Counted from the first letter of the stretch, positions 1 through 8,430 are shown. The stretch is DNA of 43,016 nt from an uncultured Bacillaceae bacterium (GCA_937983065.1 CALKAL010000036.1:1-43016), one strand, 5' to 3'. Numbers and translations are program-made. The notes: generated by a model from the sequence alone, not told the origin.

Positions 1-43
1 AAGTCGATAAAGAGATGTTTGTTAACTTCATATAAATTGGTGA

Positions 44-73
44 AGACCCCTAGTAGAATGATAGGGGTCTTTT
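44..73 (+). terminator. Rho-independent terminator of an upstream gene
   Basis: An 8-bp perfect stem (44-51 pairing with 63-70) is followed by a short T run. It probably ends a gene that lies before the window. Confidence 0.7.
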
Positions 74-86
74 AGTTATGCTTTTT

Positions 87-254
87 TTAACGTTTTCTTT
101 TATTAAGCGCACGCTGGATGAACGTATAAATGATCAGTCCTGCGAGTAAGCCGATCGTTAATCCCCAGGAAAAATAATCGAAAATAAAAAAGATGATTAA
201 AATCCCGAAAAAATAACCTAATAAAGTCCCGATGAAAAAGCGGGCAATATTCAT
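87..254 (-). CDS. Small two-helix membrane protein (55 aa)
   Basis: A 55-residue frame begins with ATG at 254, preceded by a strong AGGAGAGG-type ribosome site at about 262-270. The protein starts MNIARFFIGT and has two hydrophobic stretches, about residues 4-27 and 30-47, then a basic tail ending NKRKR. This fits a small integral membrane protein with its C-terminus probably cytoplasmic. I do not recognise the family. It is divergent from the PstS-like gene. The ribosome site, the composition and the basic tail support a real gene; the function is unknown. Confidence 0.6.
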   Translation of the reverse strand: MNIARFFIGTLLGYFFGILIIFFIFDYFSWGLTIGLLAGLIIYTFIQRALNKRKR

Positions 255-402
255 CAATTTTCCTCTCCTTTGTGAAAATTCGGAGTCATGTAAGCAATAC
301 GTATTTATTCTAACATAATCAAAGATAAATAATTTAGAAAAATATAAAAATGGCTGAAATAAGATGGTAAAATAGAGTTATTATATTTAGAGGAGAATGA
401 AT

Positions 403-1572
403 ATGGAGCGGGGATTGAAAATTTATTTAGCTCATGTAGCAGCGTTTTTTCTATTAGTTGGAGGGTTTTTTGGTACCTTTGTGACATTACTTATGGGAGG
501 ACAAAAATTTTTTACGCCTTTATTCATAATAGTTGTTCTTGCTACAATTGCATTTATATACATTGGTGTATTTCAACTAATGAAAAAAACTAAACATTTT
601 GTAATTCTTGTTGTAAGCTTTTATTCAATCGTCGCACTTACTTTAGCTGGCTATTTTATATATCAAAATCATATTGAAAATTTGAGGATATTGAGCCAGC
701 AAGATGTTGATTTATCTGAATATGAACCGTTCGCACCAGATACAAAAGTGGCGACCTTAGATGAAGAGGCAACGTTTAAAATGGATGAAGTGCTATTAGA
801 TATCGATGGAGCAACCGCATTTTACCCGATGTATTCTGCCTTTGCTCGTGCTGTTTATCCTGAAAACGATTATCCGTACTACAATAGTAAAGTGATGTCA
901 TCACAAACAGACGGGGCGTATTGGAATTTAGCAGAAGGTTTAGCTGATATCGTTTTTGCCTTCGAACCATCAAGTCAGCAGCGATCTGATGCAAGATATT
1001 TCAACAATACGATTTTTGATTTGACACCAATTGGGAAAGAAGCATTCGTCTTTTTTGTCCATGTAGATAATCCGGTAGAAAGCTTAACCGTTGAACAAAT
1101 TCACGGCATTTATTCAGGTGAAATTACGAATTGGAGTGAAGTTGGTGGCAATGATGAAGCGATTCGTGCTTACCAACGGCCAGAAAATAGTGGAAGTCAG
1201 CAAGCGTTAAGAAAAGTGATGGAAAACGTACCTTTAATGGAACCGCCAACTGAAGACGTTGTGGCGGGTATGGGCGGTATTATTCAAGAGACTGCAGAAT
1301 ATCGTAACTACGAAAATTCAATCGGTTACTCTTTTCGTTATTTCGCGAGTGAAATGGTTGAAAATGGGAACATTCGCTTCTTAAAAATTAACGATGTTGA
1401 ACCGACAAAAGAAACCGTGCGTGATGGATCCTATCCTTTTGTTCATGAATTTTATGCCGTTAAGCGAGAAGGGGACGACAATCCGTTAATAGCTGAATTT
1501 ATCGAATGGATTTTATCAGATCAAGGTCAGCAATTAGTTGAAAAATCAGGTTATGTAGGAATTCACGAGTAA
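403..1572 (+). CDS. Membrane-anchored PstS-like substrate-binding protein
   Basis: The 389-residue protein has three N-terminal membrane segments (about 9-31, 38-60, 65-88) followed by a periplasmic-binding-protein domain of the PstS type. The fold is suggested by an early DGATAFYPMY ligand-loop motif, the YSGEITNWSEVGG segment typical of PstS-like proteins, and RPENSGSQ, which resembles the phosphate-contacting R-x-GSG-T loop. The ATG at 403 is preferred to the one at 397 because AGGAG at 391-395 then has 7-nt spacing. No pstC, pstA or pstB lies beside it, so it may sense or capture an oxyanion rather than feed a local transporter. The ligand is inferred only. Confidence 0.7.
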   Translation: MERGLKIYLAHVAAFFLLVGGFFGTFVTLLMGGQKFFTPLFIIVVLATIAFIYIGVFQLMKKTKHFVILVVSFYSIVALTLAGYFIYQNHIENLRILSQQDVDLSEYEPFAPDTKVATLDEEATFKMDEVLLDIDGATAFYPMYSAFARAVYPENDYPYYNSKVMSSQTDGAYWNLAEGLADIVFAFEPSSQQRSDARYFNNTIFDLTPIGKEAFVFFVHVDNPVESLTVEQIHGIYSGEITNWSEVGGNDEAIRAYQRPENSGSQQALRKVMENVPLMEPPTEDVVAGMGGIIQETAEYRNYENSIGYSFRYFASEMVENGNIRFLKINDVEPTKETVRDGSYPFVHEFYAVKREGDDNPLIAEFIEWILSDQGQQLVEKSGYVGIHE

Positions 1573-1608
1573 AGAAATTTTAGCGATTATCGGATGGAGG
1601 CTTCTAAA

Positions 1609-2349
1609 ATGGATTTAGGTACGCCTATAGCAGAAGGAAATACGGCAAAAATTTACGTGCATGATCAAAAAATAATTAAATTGTTTGATGATCGATTTTT
1701 AATGGACGAAGCAATCCGTGAAGCAAATAAACAGAAGCTCGTACATTTATATGGCCTCCCAGTTCCGAATGTATTTGAGGTCACAGAAATTGGTGGTCGA
1801 GCAGCTATTGTCATGGAGTACATTTCGGGTCCGACCCTTGGCGAATTAGCCTTTAATGACCCAAATAGAATGGAAGATATTCTAAACCAATCCATTGGTG
1901 TACAACGAAAAATACATGAAATCACTCCAATTGGTCTTGAACCGATGAAAGAAAAACTAGCACGGCAAATTAATTCGGTCCAAAACATAGATCGAAATCA
2001 CCGAATGTATTTACTAGATATGCTAGAATCTATGCCTTATGAATCAAAGCTTTGCCACGGTGATTTTCATTTATACAATTTAATCAAATCAGATAAAGGT
2101 TTGACAATTATCGATTGGGTTGATTGTAGTGCTGGGGATATAAGAGCCGACGTATACCGAACTTATCTTTTATATTCGGGAGTTTCGATTGAAATAGCTG
2201 AACTATACTTAAACTTATTTTGCGAGCAAAGTGGACTCACTCAATCAGAAATTTTTGAGTGGGCACCATTGATAGCTGCTGCTAAATTAAGTGAAAATGT
2301 TAGGTCGGAAAATAGGGAAAGATTGTTAGAAATTGTTTACAGCAAATGA
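1609..2349 (+). CDS. Aminoglycoside phosphotransferase-family kinase
   Basis: This 246-residue protein is of the APH/choline-kinase fold. The catalytic loop is HGDFHLYN (150-157) and the metal-binding segment is IDWVDCSAGD (168-177). A lysine in KIIKLF (about residue 24) could be the ATP-binding lysine. The start at 1609 is chosen because GGAGG at 1596-1600 has 8-nt spacing, whereas the ATG at 1594 overlaps that site. It follows the PstS-like gene by 36 nt and may be co-transcribed. The substrate cannot be told from sequence; such proteins are often small-molecule kinases rather than resistance enzymes. Confidence 0.75.
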   Translation: MDLGTPIAEGNTAKIYVHDQKIIKLFDDRFLMDEAIREANKQKLVHLYGLPVPNVFEVTEIGGRAAIVMEYISGPTLGELAFNDPNRMEDILNQSIGVQRKIHEITPIGLEPMKEKLARQINSVQNIDRNHRMYLLDMLESMPYESKLCHGDFHLYNLIKSDKGLTIIDWVDCSAGDIRADVYRTYLLYSGVSIEIAELYLNLFCEQSGLTQSEIFEWAPLIAAAKLSENVRSENRERLLEIVYSK

Positions 2350-2374
2350 TACGTGTAATTAAAGAGGGGTGCAG

Positions 2375-2516
2375 ATGTTATTTAAAAATGGAGATTTAAC
2401 TGTGAGCAAGATACAAATGGAAATAAAAGTGGAATAGAATTGATTCATCGTTTTGGGGCAGAGCGAACCATCTATTCTATTAATAACGATTACTTTTCAA
2501 AGACATAGGGGGATTT
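2375..2516 (+). pseudogene. Possible decayed gene, GNAT-like start
   Basis: A ribosome site (GAGGGG, 2364-2369) precedes ATG 2375, which opens MLFKNGDLTV. That start is reminiscent of GNAT acetyltransferases, but the frame stops after 20 codons at 2437. A second frame continues across the stop as GNKSGIELIHRFGAERTIY and ends at the TAG at 2507-2509. This is what a deleted and frameshifted gene would leave. The GNAT link is a weak recollection of similar N-termini, and the region could instead be an ordinary spacer. Confidence 0.25.
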
Positions 2517-2517
2517 C

Positions 2518-3168
2518 ATGGAAGAAGTAATTGATAACATTTCAGATTATATTAAAAATATGAACCAAAAAATGATTATAGGAATTTCTGGACATGGGGC
2601 CTCAGGAAAGACAACGTTTGTTAAAAAGCTAATCGATAAGTTTGAGGAAAATGAAGTAAATTTATTAAATACGGATCCATATATTATTAGTTCTGATCTT
2701 AGAAAGTACTCCGAAATAGATTATGAGTATAATAATGAATCCTATCGAAGTAAATTGACCGCTTGCCATCCATCAGCACATTTTATTTTAGCTTTAGAAA
2801 GGGATATTCAGATGATTCAAAAGGGTCTAGACTTCTATACGATGGAGATCCATTATAGAAAAAGTGAATTTATAAATGCGAATAAAAAGATTAATATTAT
2901 TGAAGGAATGAGTACCGCATTCGTTAATCCAGATTTGTTTGATTTAAAAATATATTTTTATACTGATGGGGATACAGAATTAAATCGTAGAGCTGTCCGT
3001 GATATTAATGAAAGGGGAATGGAACTGGCCTATTTAAAAGCGTCTCATGAACAACGGAGAATTCAATACGAACTTTTCATGCATCCTTACCATAGAAATT
3101 TTAATATTGTGATCAAAAATTGGGATAGTGGTTATGAAATAGAAAAATACGATATACCGAAAATGTAA
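2518..3168 (+). CDS. Uridine kinase-like P-loop kinase
   Basis: A 216-residue protein opens with a Walker A motif, GHGASGKT (25-32), in the pattern of the phosphoribulokinase/uridine-kinase family. The HYRKSEF segment, IIEGMS strand and acidic kinase core are also consistent with that family, which phosphorylates nucleosides or similar alcohols using ATP in the cytosol. The ATG has an AGGGGGA ribosome site about 5 nt upstream. The Nudix gene starts 11 nt after its stop, so the two are probably one transcript. The length is near that of uridine kinases, but the sequence is divergent and the substrate is not assured. Confidence 0.7.
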   Translation: MEEVIDNISDYIKNMNQKMIIGISGHGASGKTTFVKKLIDKFEENEVNLLNTDPYIISSDLRKYSEIDYEYNNESYRSKLTACHPSAHFILALERDIQMIQKGLDFYTMEIHYRKSEFINANKKINIIEGMSTAFVNPDLFDLKIYFYTDGDTELNRRAVRDINERGMELAYLKASHEQRRIQYELFMHPYHRNFNIVIKNWDSGYEIEKYDIPKM

Positions 3169-3179
3169 AGGGGATTACT

Positions 3180-3725
3180 ATGAAAAAGTGGAAAACGATT
3201 AATCAAGAATATGTTTATAAATCTCCTTTCGGTAATTTACGAAAGGATAAGCTCTTACATAATAATGGAACAATAATTAATGAGTATTATGTTAATGAAT
3301 ATGATGATTGGGTAAATGCGATTGTCATAACGAAAGACAATCAAGTCGTTCTCGTTGAGCAATACCGCCATGCAGGTGGGGATATTTTTTTAGAAATTCC
3401 TGCGGGGAAAATTGAAGAAAACGAAACGTATGAAGAAGGAATTATAAGAGAAGTGAGAGAAGAAACGGGGTTTATTTCTAACTCAAAACCCGTTAAACTT
3501 GGTGAATTCATGGTCAATCCCGCGACTCAAACTAATAAAGTTATTACGTTTCTAATTCAAGATGCTTACAAACAATATGAGCAAGACTTAGACGAATTTG
3601 AAGATATAAATGTTTCCTTATTTGAATTTGATGAGTTAGGTCATTTGATTAAAACGAACCAAATTAAAACCCAATTGTTTACGGCAAATGCCTACGCTAT
3701 GGCGAAGTTATTTTTGAGTGAATGA
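3180..3725 (+). CDS. Nudix hydrolase, ADP-ribose pyrophosphatase type
   Basis: The complete Nudix box runs from residue 76 to 98, with G76, E82, R90-E91, E94-E95 and G97 all in place, so metal binding and catalysis should be intact. The preceding VEQYRHAGGDIFLEIPAGKIE segment matches ADP-sugar pyrophosphatases (NudF type), which cleave ADP-ribose to AMP and ribose-5-phosphate. The 181-residue length is usual for the family. It directly follows the uridine-kinase-like gene, with AAAGGGGA as ribosome site. A role in nucleotide clean-up is inferred from the two neighbours together. Confidence 0.8.
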   Translation: MKKWKTINQEYVYKSPFGNLRKDKLLHNNGTIINEYYVNEYDDWVNAIVITKDNQVVLVEQYRHAGGDIFLEIPAGKIEENETYEEGIIREVREETGFISNSKPVKLGEFMVNPATQTNKVITFLIQDAYKQYEQDLDEFEDINVSLFEFDELGHLIKTNQIKTQLFTANAYAMAKLFLSE

Positions 3726-3834
3726 GTATTAATATAGCTCACAGTATATTTTATTTTTTAAATAAGCAGACTGTCTATATTTTTTACAAAACAGCTTGAG
3801 TGATGTTTATAAACTTACGTAGGAGTTGAACGGG

Positions 3835-5034
3835 ATGATAACATATTTAGATCGCCTTTCGGAAGATTTAGTAAAAACAAATTTGCAAACGTATTGGCCA
3901 AATTTCGAAAAAGTCGCATTCGCTTTATATGACGAACATGATGTTTATTTGTTCAATCATCCTAAATATAAAAATGGCCGAGAAAATAATTATCATTATC
4001 TTAAATGGGATGATCAGTTTGTCGGGTGTACACTTATTTTGTATGAAGATTACCCAACTGCTATTGTTGATATGAAATTTTTTGATAACTATGATGAATT
4101 GTATGCCACTTTAATTCACGAGTTATTTCACGGATACCAATACATCCAAGGAGAAACACGATTTCCAGACGAAACTAAAGGAGTTACTTTCCCATTATCA
4201 AAAGAAAATATCCAATTAAGAAATGAAGAAAGAGAGTTTCTTTATAAAGCAATATTAGAAAATGATTTAAACAAAAAGAAGGACTATGTGAAATCTTTTA
4301 TAAGTATAAGAGAAAAAAGAGCCGGTCAAATAGCAGATTATTTATTATATGAAAAACGGATGGAAACAGTGGAAGGGCCAGCGTGGTATGTTGAACTAAA
4401 GGCATATATAGAATCAAGTGGCTTAGAAGCGGAAACGGTCATTCAAAAATATGGGGAAAACCTTATGGATCCGTATGATTCTACATTAAATATTCGACAA
4501 AGCTGTTACAGTTCGGGTTTAGCAATTTGTTTATTGCTTGATTCGTTATTGCCACATTGGAAAGAGGGGTTTTGGGAACGAGAGGAAACGCTATATGATC
4601 AATTGAAGGAAATAGCTGGAACTCTCGAATCAATAATAGATGTGAAGATAAGTTCTGAAACGGAAAAAGTTATTCATTTTGTGACGGATAAAAGAAAAAA
4701 CAAATTAAAGTCTTTCGAGCAGCAAGAAGGGTTTCACGTATTTATTGAAGGAAAAATATGGGGAAAGACAATTGACCCTATGAATATCGTCTCAATTGAA
4801 AACAAAGCATTACATGAGCATTTTATTAAAGTGAAAATAAGTGATAAAGATTATTTGATTTCTCAACCTGTAATCGCCTACTACGAAGATCGGCTGCAAA
4901 ATATTAATAAGTTACATTTAATTTTGGAAAATAAACCAGGTGAAAATAGCCAGTCTATCGTTATTGATGGGTTAGGAGAAATAAATGGTCAGTATGAGAA
5001 GCGGGAAGACGCTCTATATTTGTATGTTGAATAA
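3835..5034 (+). CDS. Zincin metallopeptidase-like protein of unknown family
   Basis: The 399-residue protein has a zinc-binding HELFH motif (residues 95-99) preceded by ELYATLI, and a later glutamate in METVEGPAWY that could be the third ligand. It has no signal peptide or membrane segment, so it is probably cytoplasmic. Residues from about 285 onward look like a separate beta-rich domain. ATG 3835 is chosen over TTG 3826 because AGGAG (3821-3825) then has 9-nt spacing. I do not recognise the family. HExxH with a downstream Glu argues for a gluzincin-like hydrolase, but no activity can be assigned. Confidence 0.6.
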   Translation: MITYLDRLSEDLVKTNLQTYWPNFEKVAFALYDEHDVYLFNHPKYKNGRENNYHYLKWDDQFVGCTLILYEDYPTAIVDMKFFDNYDELYATLIHELFHGYQYIQGETRFPDETKGVTFPLSKENIQLRNEEREFLYKAILENDLNKKKDYVKSFISIREKRAGQIADYLLYEKRMETVEGPAWYVELKAYIESSGLEAETVIQKYGENLMDPYDSTLNIRQSCYSSGLAICLLLDSLLPHWKEGFWEREETLYDQLKEIAGTLESIIDVKISSETEKVIHFVTDKRKNKLKSFEQQEGFHVFIEGKIWGKTIDPMNIVSIENKALHEHFIKVKISDKDYLISQPVIAYYEDRLQNINKLHLILENKPGENSQSIVIDGLGEINGQYEKREDALYLYVE

Positions 5035-5093
5035 GTTTTAAGTTAAAAAATGAGTGAAGGTAAAAACATGGCGAGTAAATCTATAGTCATCTA

Positions 5094-5128
5094 AATCCCC
5101 CTCTATTTTAAGACGAGGGGGATTTTTT
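5094..5128 (+). terminator. Terminator of the metallopeptidase-like gene
   Basis: A perfect 10-bp stem (5094-5103 with 5115-5124) is followed by TTTTTT on the plus strand. The hairpin abuts the stop codon of the convergent lipoprotein gene and may also end that transcript. Confidence 0.85.
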
Positions 5129-5649
5129 CACTCAATCGGGTTTCCATATTCATCTATTGAAACAACGCTATCAGAATCTAACTCCGTCCAGCGAATACGA
5201 TAGTTGCCGTCTTCATTAATAAGTGTATGGGTTACTATCGCAATGTTGTGATTAAACAAATAGCCATCTGAAATATAAGTAGCCACTGTTTTTTGCTCAG
5301 TTTGAATGACGGCTTCTTCTGGGGAAATGGACAAAATTTCAATATCCATTAGTTCGTACTCGATATCAAATGTGTCAAAAAGTTCTTCTAGTCCTTCGAT
5401 GACACTCGGTATATTTTGATCACTCGTTAATGTATTCAAATAATTATCGATATCCTCTGTTTCACTATAAACTAAATTTGCCTCTAATACAGCTAGCGCA
5501 ATTTCGGATAATTCTTCTTCAGACATGGAAACTTCAATGACTGTATTTTCATCAATTTCATTTCCGGTTATTCTCATATCATCATCTGCTCCACAAGCTA
5601 TCATCGTAAGGGTAAGTAACAATACAACGATTATTAATTTTAATTTCAA
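5128..5649 (-). CDS. Hypothetical lipoprotein
   Basis: The 173-residue protein begins with a lipoprotein signal peptide, MKLKLIIVVLLLTLTMIAC, with the lipidated cysteine at residue 19. The mature part is very acidic, with an amphipathic helix near residues 45-75 and a beta-rich C-terminal half (VIQTEQKTVATYI, YRIRWTELDSD) resembling NTF2-like or DUF4878-type extracellular folds. The start is TTG, with AGAGGTG 7 nt upstream. It should sit on the outer face of the membrane. The family and function are not recognised. Confidence 0.7.
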   Translation of the reverse strand: MKLKLIIVVLLLTLTMIACGADDDMRITGNEIDENTVIEVSMSEEELSEIALAVLEANLVYSETEDIDNYLNTLTSDQNIPSVIEGLEELFDTFDIEYELMDIEILSISPEEAVIQTEQKTVATYISDGYLFNHNIAIVTHTLINEDGNYRIRWTELDSDSVVSIDEYGNPIE

Positions 5650-5840
5650 AAAAACACCTCTTTTTTTAATATGGTAAGAATATATGCGTTTGTAAAAACA
5701 TTAATGTCAGTACTATCATTGGTTATACTAATATTAGATTCATAGATTTTTTTCGTTTAAAATAGGAAGTAAAAGATTAAAACATTTCAATTGTTTGACT
5801 TAAAAATTCAATGATAAACGAAATAGAAAGGGATAAATAT

Positions 5841-6683
5841 ATGCAAATCCATAATACAGCTTCGTATTTTTTAGAGCATTTCACCCCAACAGAAGAATTT
5901 TTAAAACATTACCACGAGAAATTTGCTCCTCATTTTAAAGAATATTTTCTATATCACTGCAGAAATGTTGATGAAAAGATGAAAAACGCGATTAAAAAAC
6001 TGCCTAATCAATTAGAAGAGATTAAGTCGTCTAGCCGAAAAATTGAACAACTCATTCAACAAGTTGTTAATAGCTATGAGGAAAAATATAATGTTCATTT
6101 TACGAAGGATGTTCATATTATTGTTGGATTATACGGTTCAAACGCATTCGTTCAGCGGGAAGTTATTCCTGATGTAACCTTTTGCTTGGAGAGATTATCT
6201 TCAAAAAACGACCATTTAAAAGTTATTATTGCCCATGAGTTTGGACATGTTCTTCACGGTATTTTAACGGATCGAGAGGAGATAAATTGGGCTGAGGTCG
6301 ATTGGTCACATCCATACACTGGTTTGCTGCAAGAGGGAAGTGCAACATATTTCTCTAAACAGGTCATTCAAGTTGATGATATTGTTTACTTTACATACGG
6401 GGAAACAGACGATGAATGGTTAATATTCGCTAAAAATAATGAATCAAAACTCGTTACAGCTTTTTTACATGACGTAAAATACAGTTCACGGGAAGAGGTT
6501 TTTCGGGAATGGTTTTCAATCAACGGCGGAAAACGTTTTGGATATACTCGAATGGCTTATTATATCGGAAATCTTGTTGTGGAGCGATTAATTGAAAAAC
6601 ATGGAGAAATTAGAGCAATTACACTTTGGAGAGAACCAGCATTTATTGAGGAAATTGAAGAGGCACTGAAAAGCTTTTTATAA
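5841..6683 (+). CDS. Second zincin metallopeptidase-like protein
   Basis: This 280-residue protein carries HEFGH (132-136) and, 29 residues on, LLQEGSATY with Glu165 as the likely third zinc ligand. That HExxH...E spacing is typical of gluzincins. No signal peptide is seen, so it is probably cytosolic. ATG 5841 is favoured over 5811 because AAGGGA lies 7 nt upstream, while nothing resembling a ribosome site precedes 5811. It shares no visible similarity with the peptidase-like gene at 3835 outside the motif. The substrate is unknown. Confidence 0.65.
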   Translation: MQIHNTASYFLEHFTPTEEFLKHYHEKFAPHFKEYFLYHCRNVDEKMKNAIKKLPNQLEEIKSSSRKIEQLIQQVVNSYEEKYNVHFTKDVHIIVGLYGSNAFVQREVIPDVTFCLERLSSKNDHLKVIIAHEFGHVLHGILTDREEINWAEVDWSHPYTGLLQEGSATYFSKQVIQVDDIVYFTYGETDDEWLIFAKNNESKLVTAFLHDVKYSSREEVFREWFSINGGKRFGYTRMAYYIGNLVVERLIEKHGEIRAITLWREPAFIEEIEEALKSFL

Positions 6684-6704
6684 TCCAATTTATAATTTTA
6701 CACA

Positions 6705-6742
6705 ATAGAAAAGGTATCCTAAGAAATAGATACCTTTTCTAT
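6705..6742. terminator. Hairpin between convergent genes
   Basis: A perfect 14-bp stem (6705-6718 with 6729-6742) separates the peptidase-like gene from the beta-propeller gene. It lacks a long T run but is well placed to act as a bidirectional terminator. Confidence 0.6.
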
Positions 6743-6781
6743 GTTGTCCATTGATCGCTAACGATGGCTATAAGCGTTTCA

Positions 6782-7699
6782 TTATTTTCTTAAATAAGCA
6801 ATACCATCGGGGTGAATTCCAACATCAATGCGCTTTTCTTCCTTCAATGTTTGCATATTGATTATTGATACGTCATTTGTTTTATTATTTGCAACGTAAG
6901 CATAGGTCCCTTCATCGTTAAAAACGATTCCTCCCGCCCAGCGACCAACTGGAATTCGTTTAATTTCCCAAGGGCGTACTTCTCCATTAATTTCTTGTTC
7001 GGTTAAAATAACGGATACATCGTGGGACAATCGATTAGCTATGAGTGCATATTTTCCGTCTGGTGAAAAAACTAATCGAACTGGGCAATCGCCAACTTGT
7101 CGTTTGAAAAGGACTTCATAATTTTTGCGGTCGATAATATATAGATTATTGTCGTCTTGGTTTGCAACATAAATATGCTTGCCATTCGGATGAACAGCTA
7201 ACCCTTCTGGACCGCTGCCTACGGGAAAGTGATTTATAATTTTTTCTGTATGGACATCAATTTCAGTTACATTATGACTTCCGATATTTGGGACGTAAAC
7301 CGTTTTCCCATCAGGTGTAAAAGAGATCATATGTGATAAATGTTGATAAGTTGGAAATACATTTTCTATTTCATCTGTTTCGGTATTAATTATAAAAATT
7401 TTACTAGAATATGTTGATGCTAAATACAATTTCTTACCGTCTTTTGTCAGACCAACACCGTGAGGAAAATTGAAGTCAGGGTGTTCGATTGTTTTAACAA
7501 TTTCAAATGTATCATTATTTAAAATGTCGACTTTATTGCCTAAAGAACAGGCGATATAAGTCTTTTTACAATCGTTTGAAATAACGACTTCATGAGGATT
7601 ATGTGATGTGTTCACCGTTTTAATGACTTCATGTTGGTCAACGTTTACAACCGATAATGTATCTTCATCTTTATTTAACACAATTAAATAATTTTCCAT
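6782..7699 (-). CDS. YncE-like beta-propeller protein
   Basis: The 305-residue protein is built of about seven repeats of some 40 residues, each with a pattern like DGKxxYVANxxxxxVxVID, as in YVTN/YncE-type beta-propellers. Examples are PDGKTVYVPNIGSHNVTEID and PNGKHIYVANQDDNNLYIID. There is no signal peptide, unlike Escherichia coli YncE, so it probably stays in the cytoplasm. ATG 7699 has GGAGG 7 nt upstream; the in-frame TTG at 7711 overlaps that site and is rejected. Propellers of this type bind ligands or proteins; no catalytic motif is visible. Confidence 0.75.
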   Translation of the reverse strand: MENYLIVLNKDEDTLSVVNVDQHEVIKTVNTSHNPHEVVISNDCKKTYIACSLGNKVDILNNDTFEIVKTIEHPDFNFPHGVGLTKDGKKLYLASTYSSKIFIINTETDEIENVFPTYQHLSHMISFTPDGKTVYVPNIGSHNVTEIDVHTEKIINHFPVGSGPEGLAVHPNGKHIYVANQDDNNLYIIDRKNYEVLFKRQVGDCPVRLVFSPDGKYALIANRLSHDVSVILTEQEINGEVRPWEIKRIPVGRWAGGIVFNDEGTYAYVANNKTNDVSIINMQTLKEEKRIDVGIHPDGIAYLRK

Positions 7700-7820
7700 T
7701 TTAACCTCCAAGATTTACGTATTCATAATTATTTTAACATTTCTACAACTAGAACTAAACCGAATTTATTAGTTGTATTTAAGTAAGATGTGCCAAGTTT
7801 GTGAAGAATAAATCATTCAC

Positions 7821-7850
7821 TCGACAACAATTCATCCAATCGTTTATACT
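7821..7850 (+). promoter_or_regulatory. Candidate sigma-A promoter
   Basis: TCGACA (7821-7826) and TATACT (7845-7850) are separated by 18 nt, 34 nt before the start of the small membrane protein gene. Confidence 0.4.
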
Positions 7851-7883
7851 AAATTTACGAAATTGATCGATGGAGGTTCTAAC

Positions 7884-8075
7884 ATGTTAACTCGATTTTT
7901 AACGTTATCATTAATCGGGGTATTGCTCGTTATTGCTGTTGCATTAACAATTCCCGAATACTTAAACTATTTATGGTATGTATTTGGCTTCATTTTTGCG
8001 ATAGGCTTAGGAGTTTTATCATTCATTTATATAAAAAGATTATTAAACTTAATGAAAAATGCTAATAGTGAGTAA
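7884..8075 (+). CDS. Small two-helix membrane protein (63 aa)
   Basis: ATG 7884 has GGAGG at 7872-7876 with good spacing; the in-frame ATG at 7863 lies upstream of that site and is rejected. The protein has two membrane helices (about 5-25 and 31-52) and a short basic and polar tail, KRLLNLMKNANSE. It has its own promoter-like sequence and its own terminator, so it is monocistronic. No family is recognised. Confidence 0.6.
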   Translation: MLTRFLTLSLIGVLLVIAVALTIPEYLNYLWYVFGFIFAIGLGVLSFIYIKRLLNLMKNANSE

Positions 8076-8106
8076 AACCGAGCGGAATATTTGTTCGGTT
8101 TTTTTA
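8074..8106 (+). terminator. Rho-independent terminator
   Basis: The AAACCGA/TCGGTTT stem (8074-8080 with 8094-8100) is followed directly by a T run. It ends the small membrane protein transcript. Confidence 0.8.
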
Positions 8107-8115
8107 TTTTTTCTA

Positions 8116-8144
8116 TTGACAAAGCGAACATATGAACTTATAAT
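8116..8144 (+). promoter_or_regulatory. Consensus sigma-A promoter
   Basis: TTGACA (8116-8121) and TATAAT (8139-8144) are both perfect and separated by 17 nt, so transcription should begin near 8151. This rules out the earlier in-frame starts at 8059 and 8143 for the following gene. Confidence 0.85.
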
Positions 8145-8193
8145 GAATTTAAGAACATATATTCGCAAGACGTATTTAGAAAGGATGAGAAGG

Positions 8194-8430
8194 TTGGCAT
8201 ATTTTAATCAAGCAACTGAAAAGGGAGTCGCTATTATCGATGTCACAGATGGTAAGCAAACGATTGTAGCTGATGAACGTACAATGAAATTACGAGCGAA
8301 AAATATCACATATATTTACACGAAAAATGGTGAGATTCAAAAAATAAAATCCTATGGTAAACAGATTGTACCTCCTTCCGAGCGACTTATCGGACGACCG
8401 AATTATTGGGAAGGAAAAGCTTCGGTATAA
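8194..8430 (+). CDS. Small hypothetical protein (78 aa)
   Basis: The reading frame is open from 8059, but the perfect promoter at 8116-8144 means the message begins near 8151. TTG 8194, with AAAGGA 8 nt upstream, is the best start; ATG 8185 overlaps the ribosome site. The product begins AYFNQATEKGVAIIDVTDGK and ends in a proline-containing basic segment, PPSERLIGRPNYW. It is soluble, with alternating beta-strand character. The family is unknown. It precedes a WYL-like small protein and may share its transcript. Confidence 0.5.
   Translation: MAYFNQATEKGVAIIDVTDGKQTIVADERTMKLRAKNITYIYTKNGEIQKIKSYGKQIVPPSERLIGRPNYWEGKASV

Noticed and set aside
1609..2349. Antibiotic-resistance kinase
   Set aside because: The APH fold alone does not show aminoglycoside modification; no resistance-type signature or mobile context is seen here or for the gene at 42093.
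8116..8170. LexA (SOS) box from the repeated GAAC words near the promoter
   Set aside because: The words are direct repeats (GAAC...GAAC), not the inverted CGAAC-N4-GTTCG pattern.
8059..8193. Upstream start for the small protein at 8194
   Set aside because: The added N-terminus would be encoded by a terminator and a perfect promoter, so it cannot be part of the main transcript's protein.
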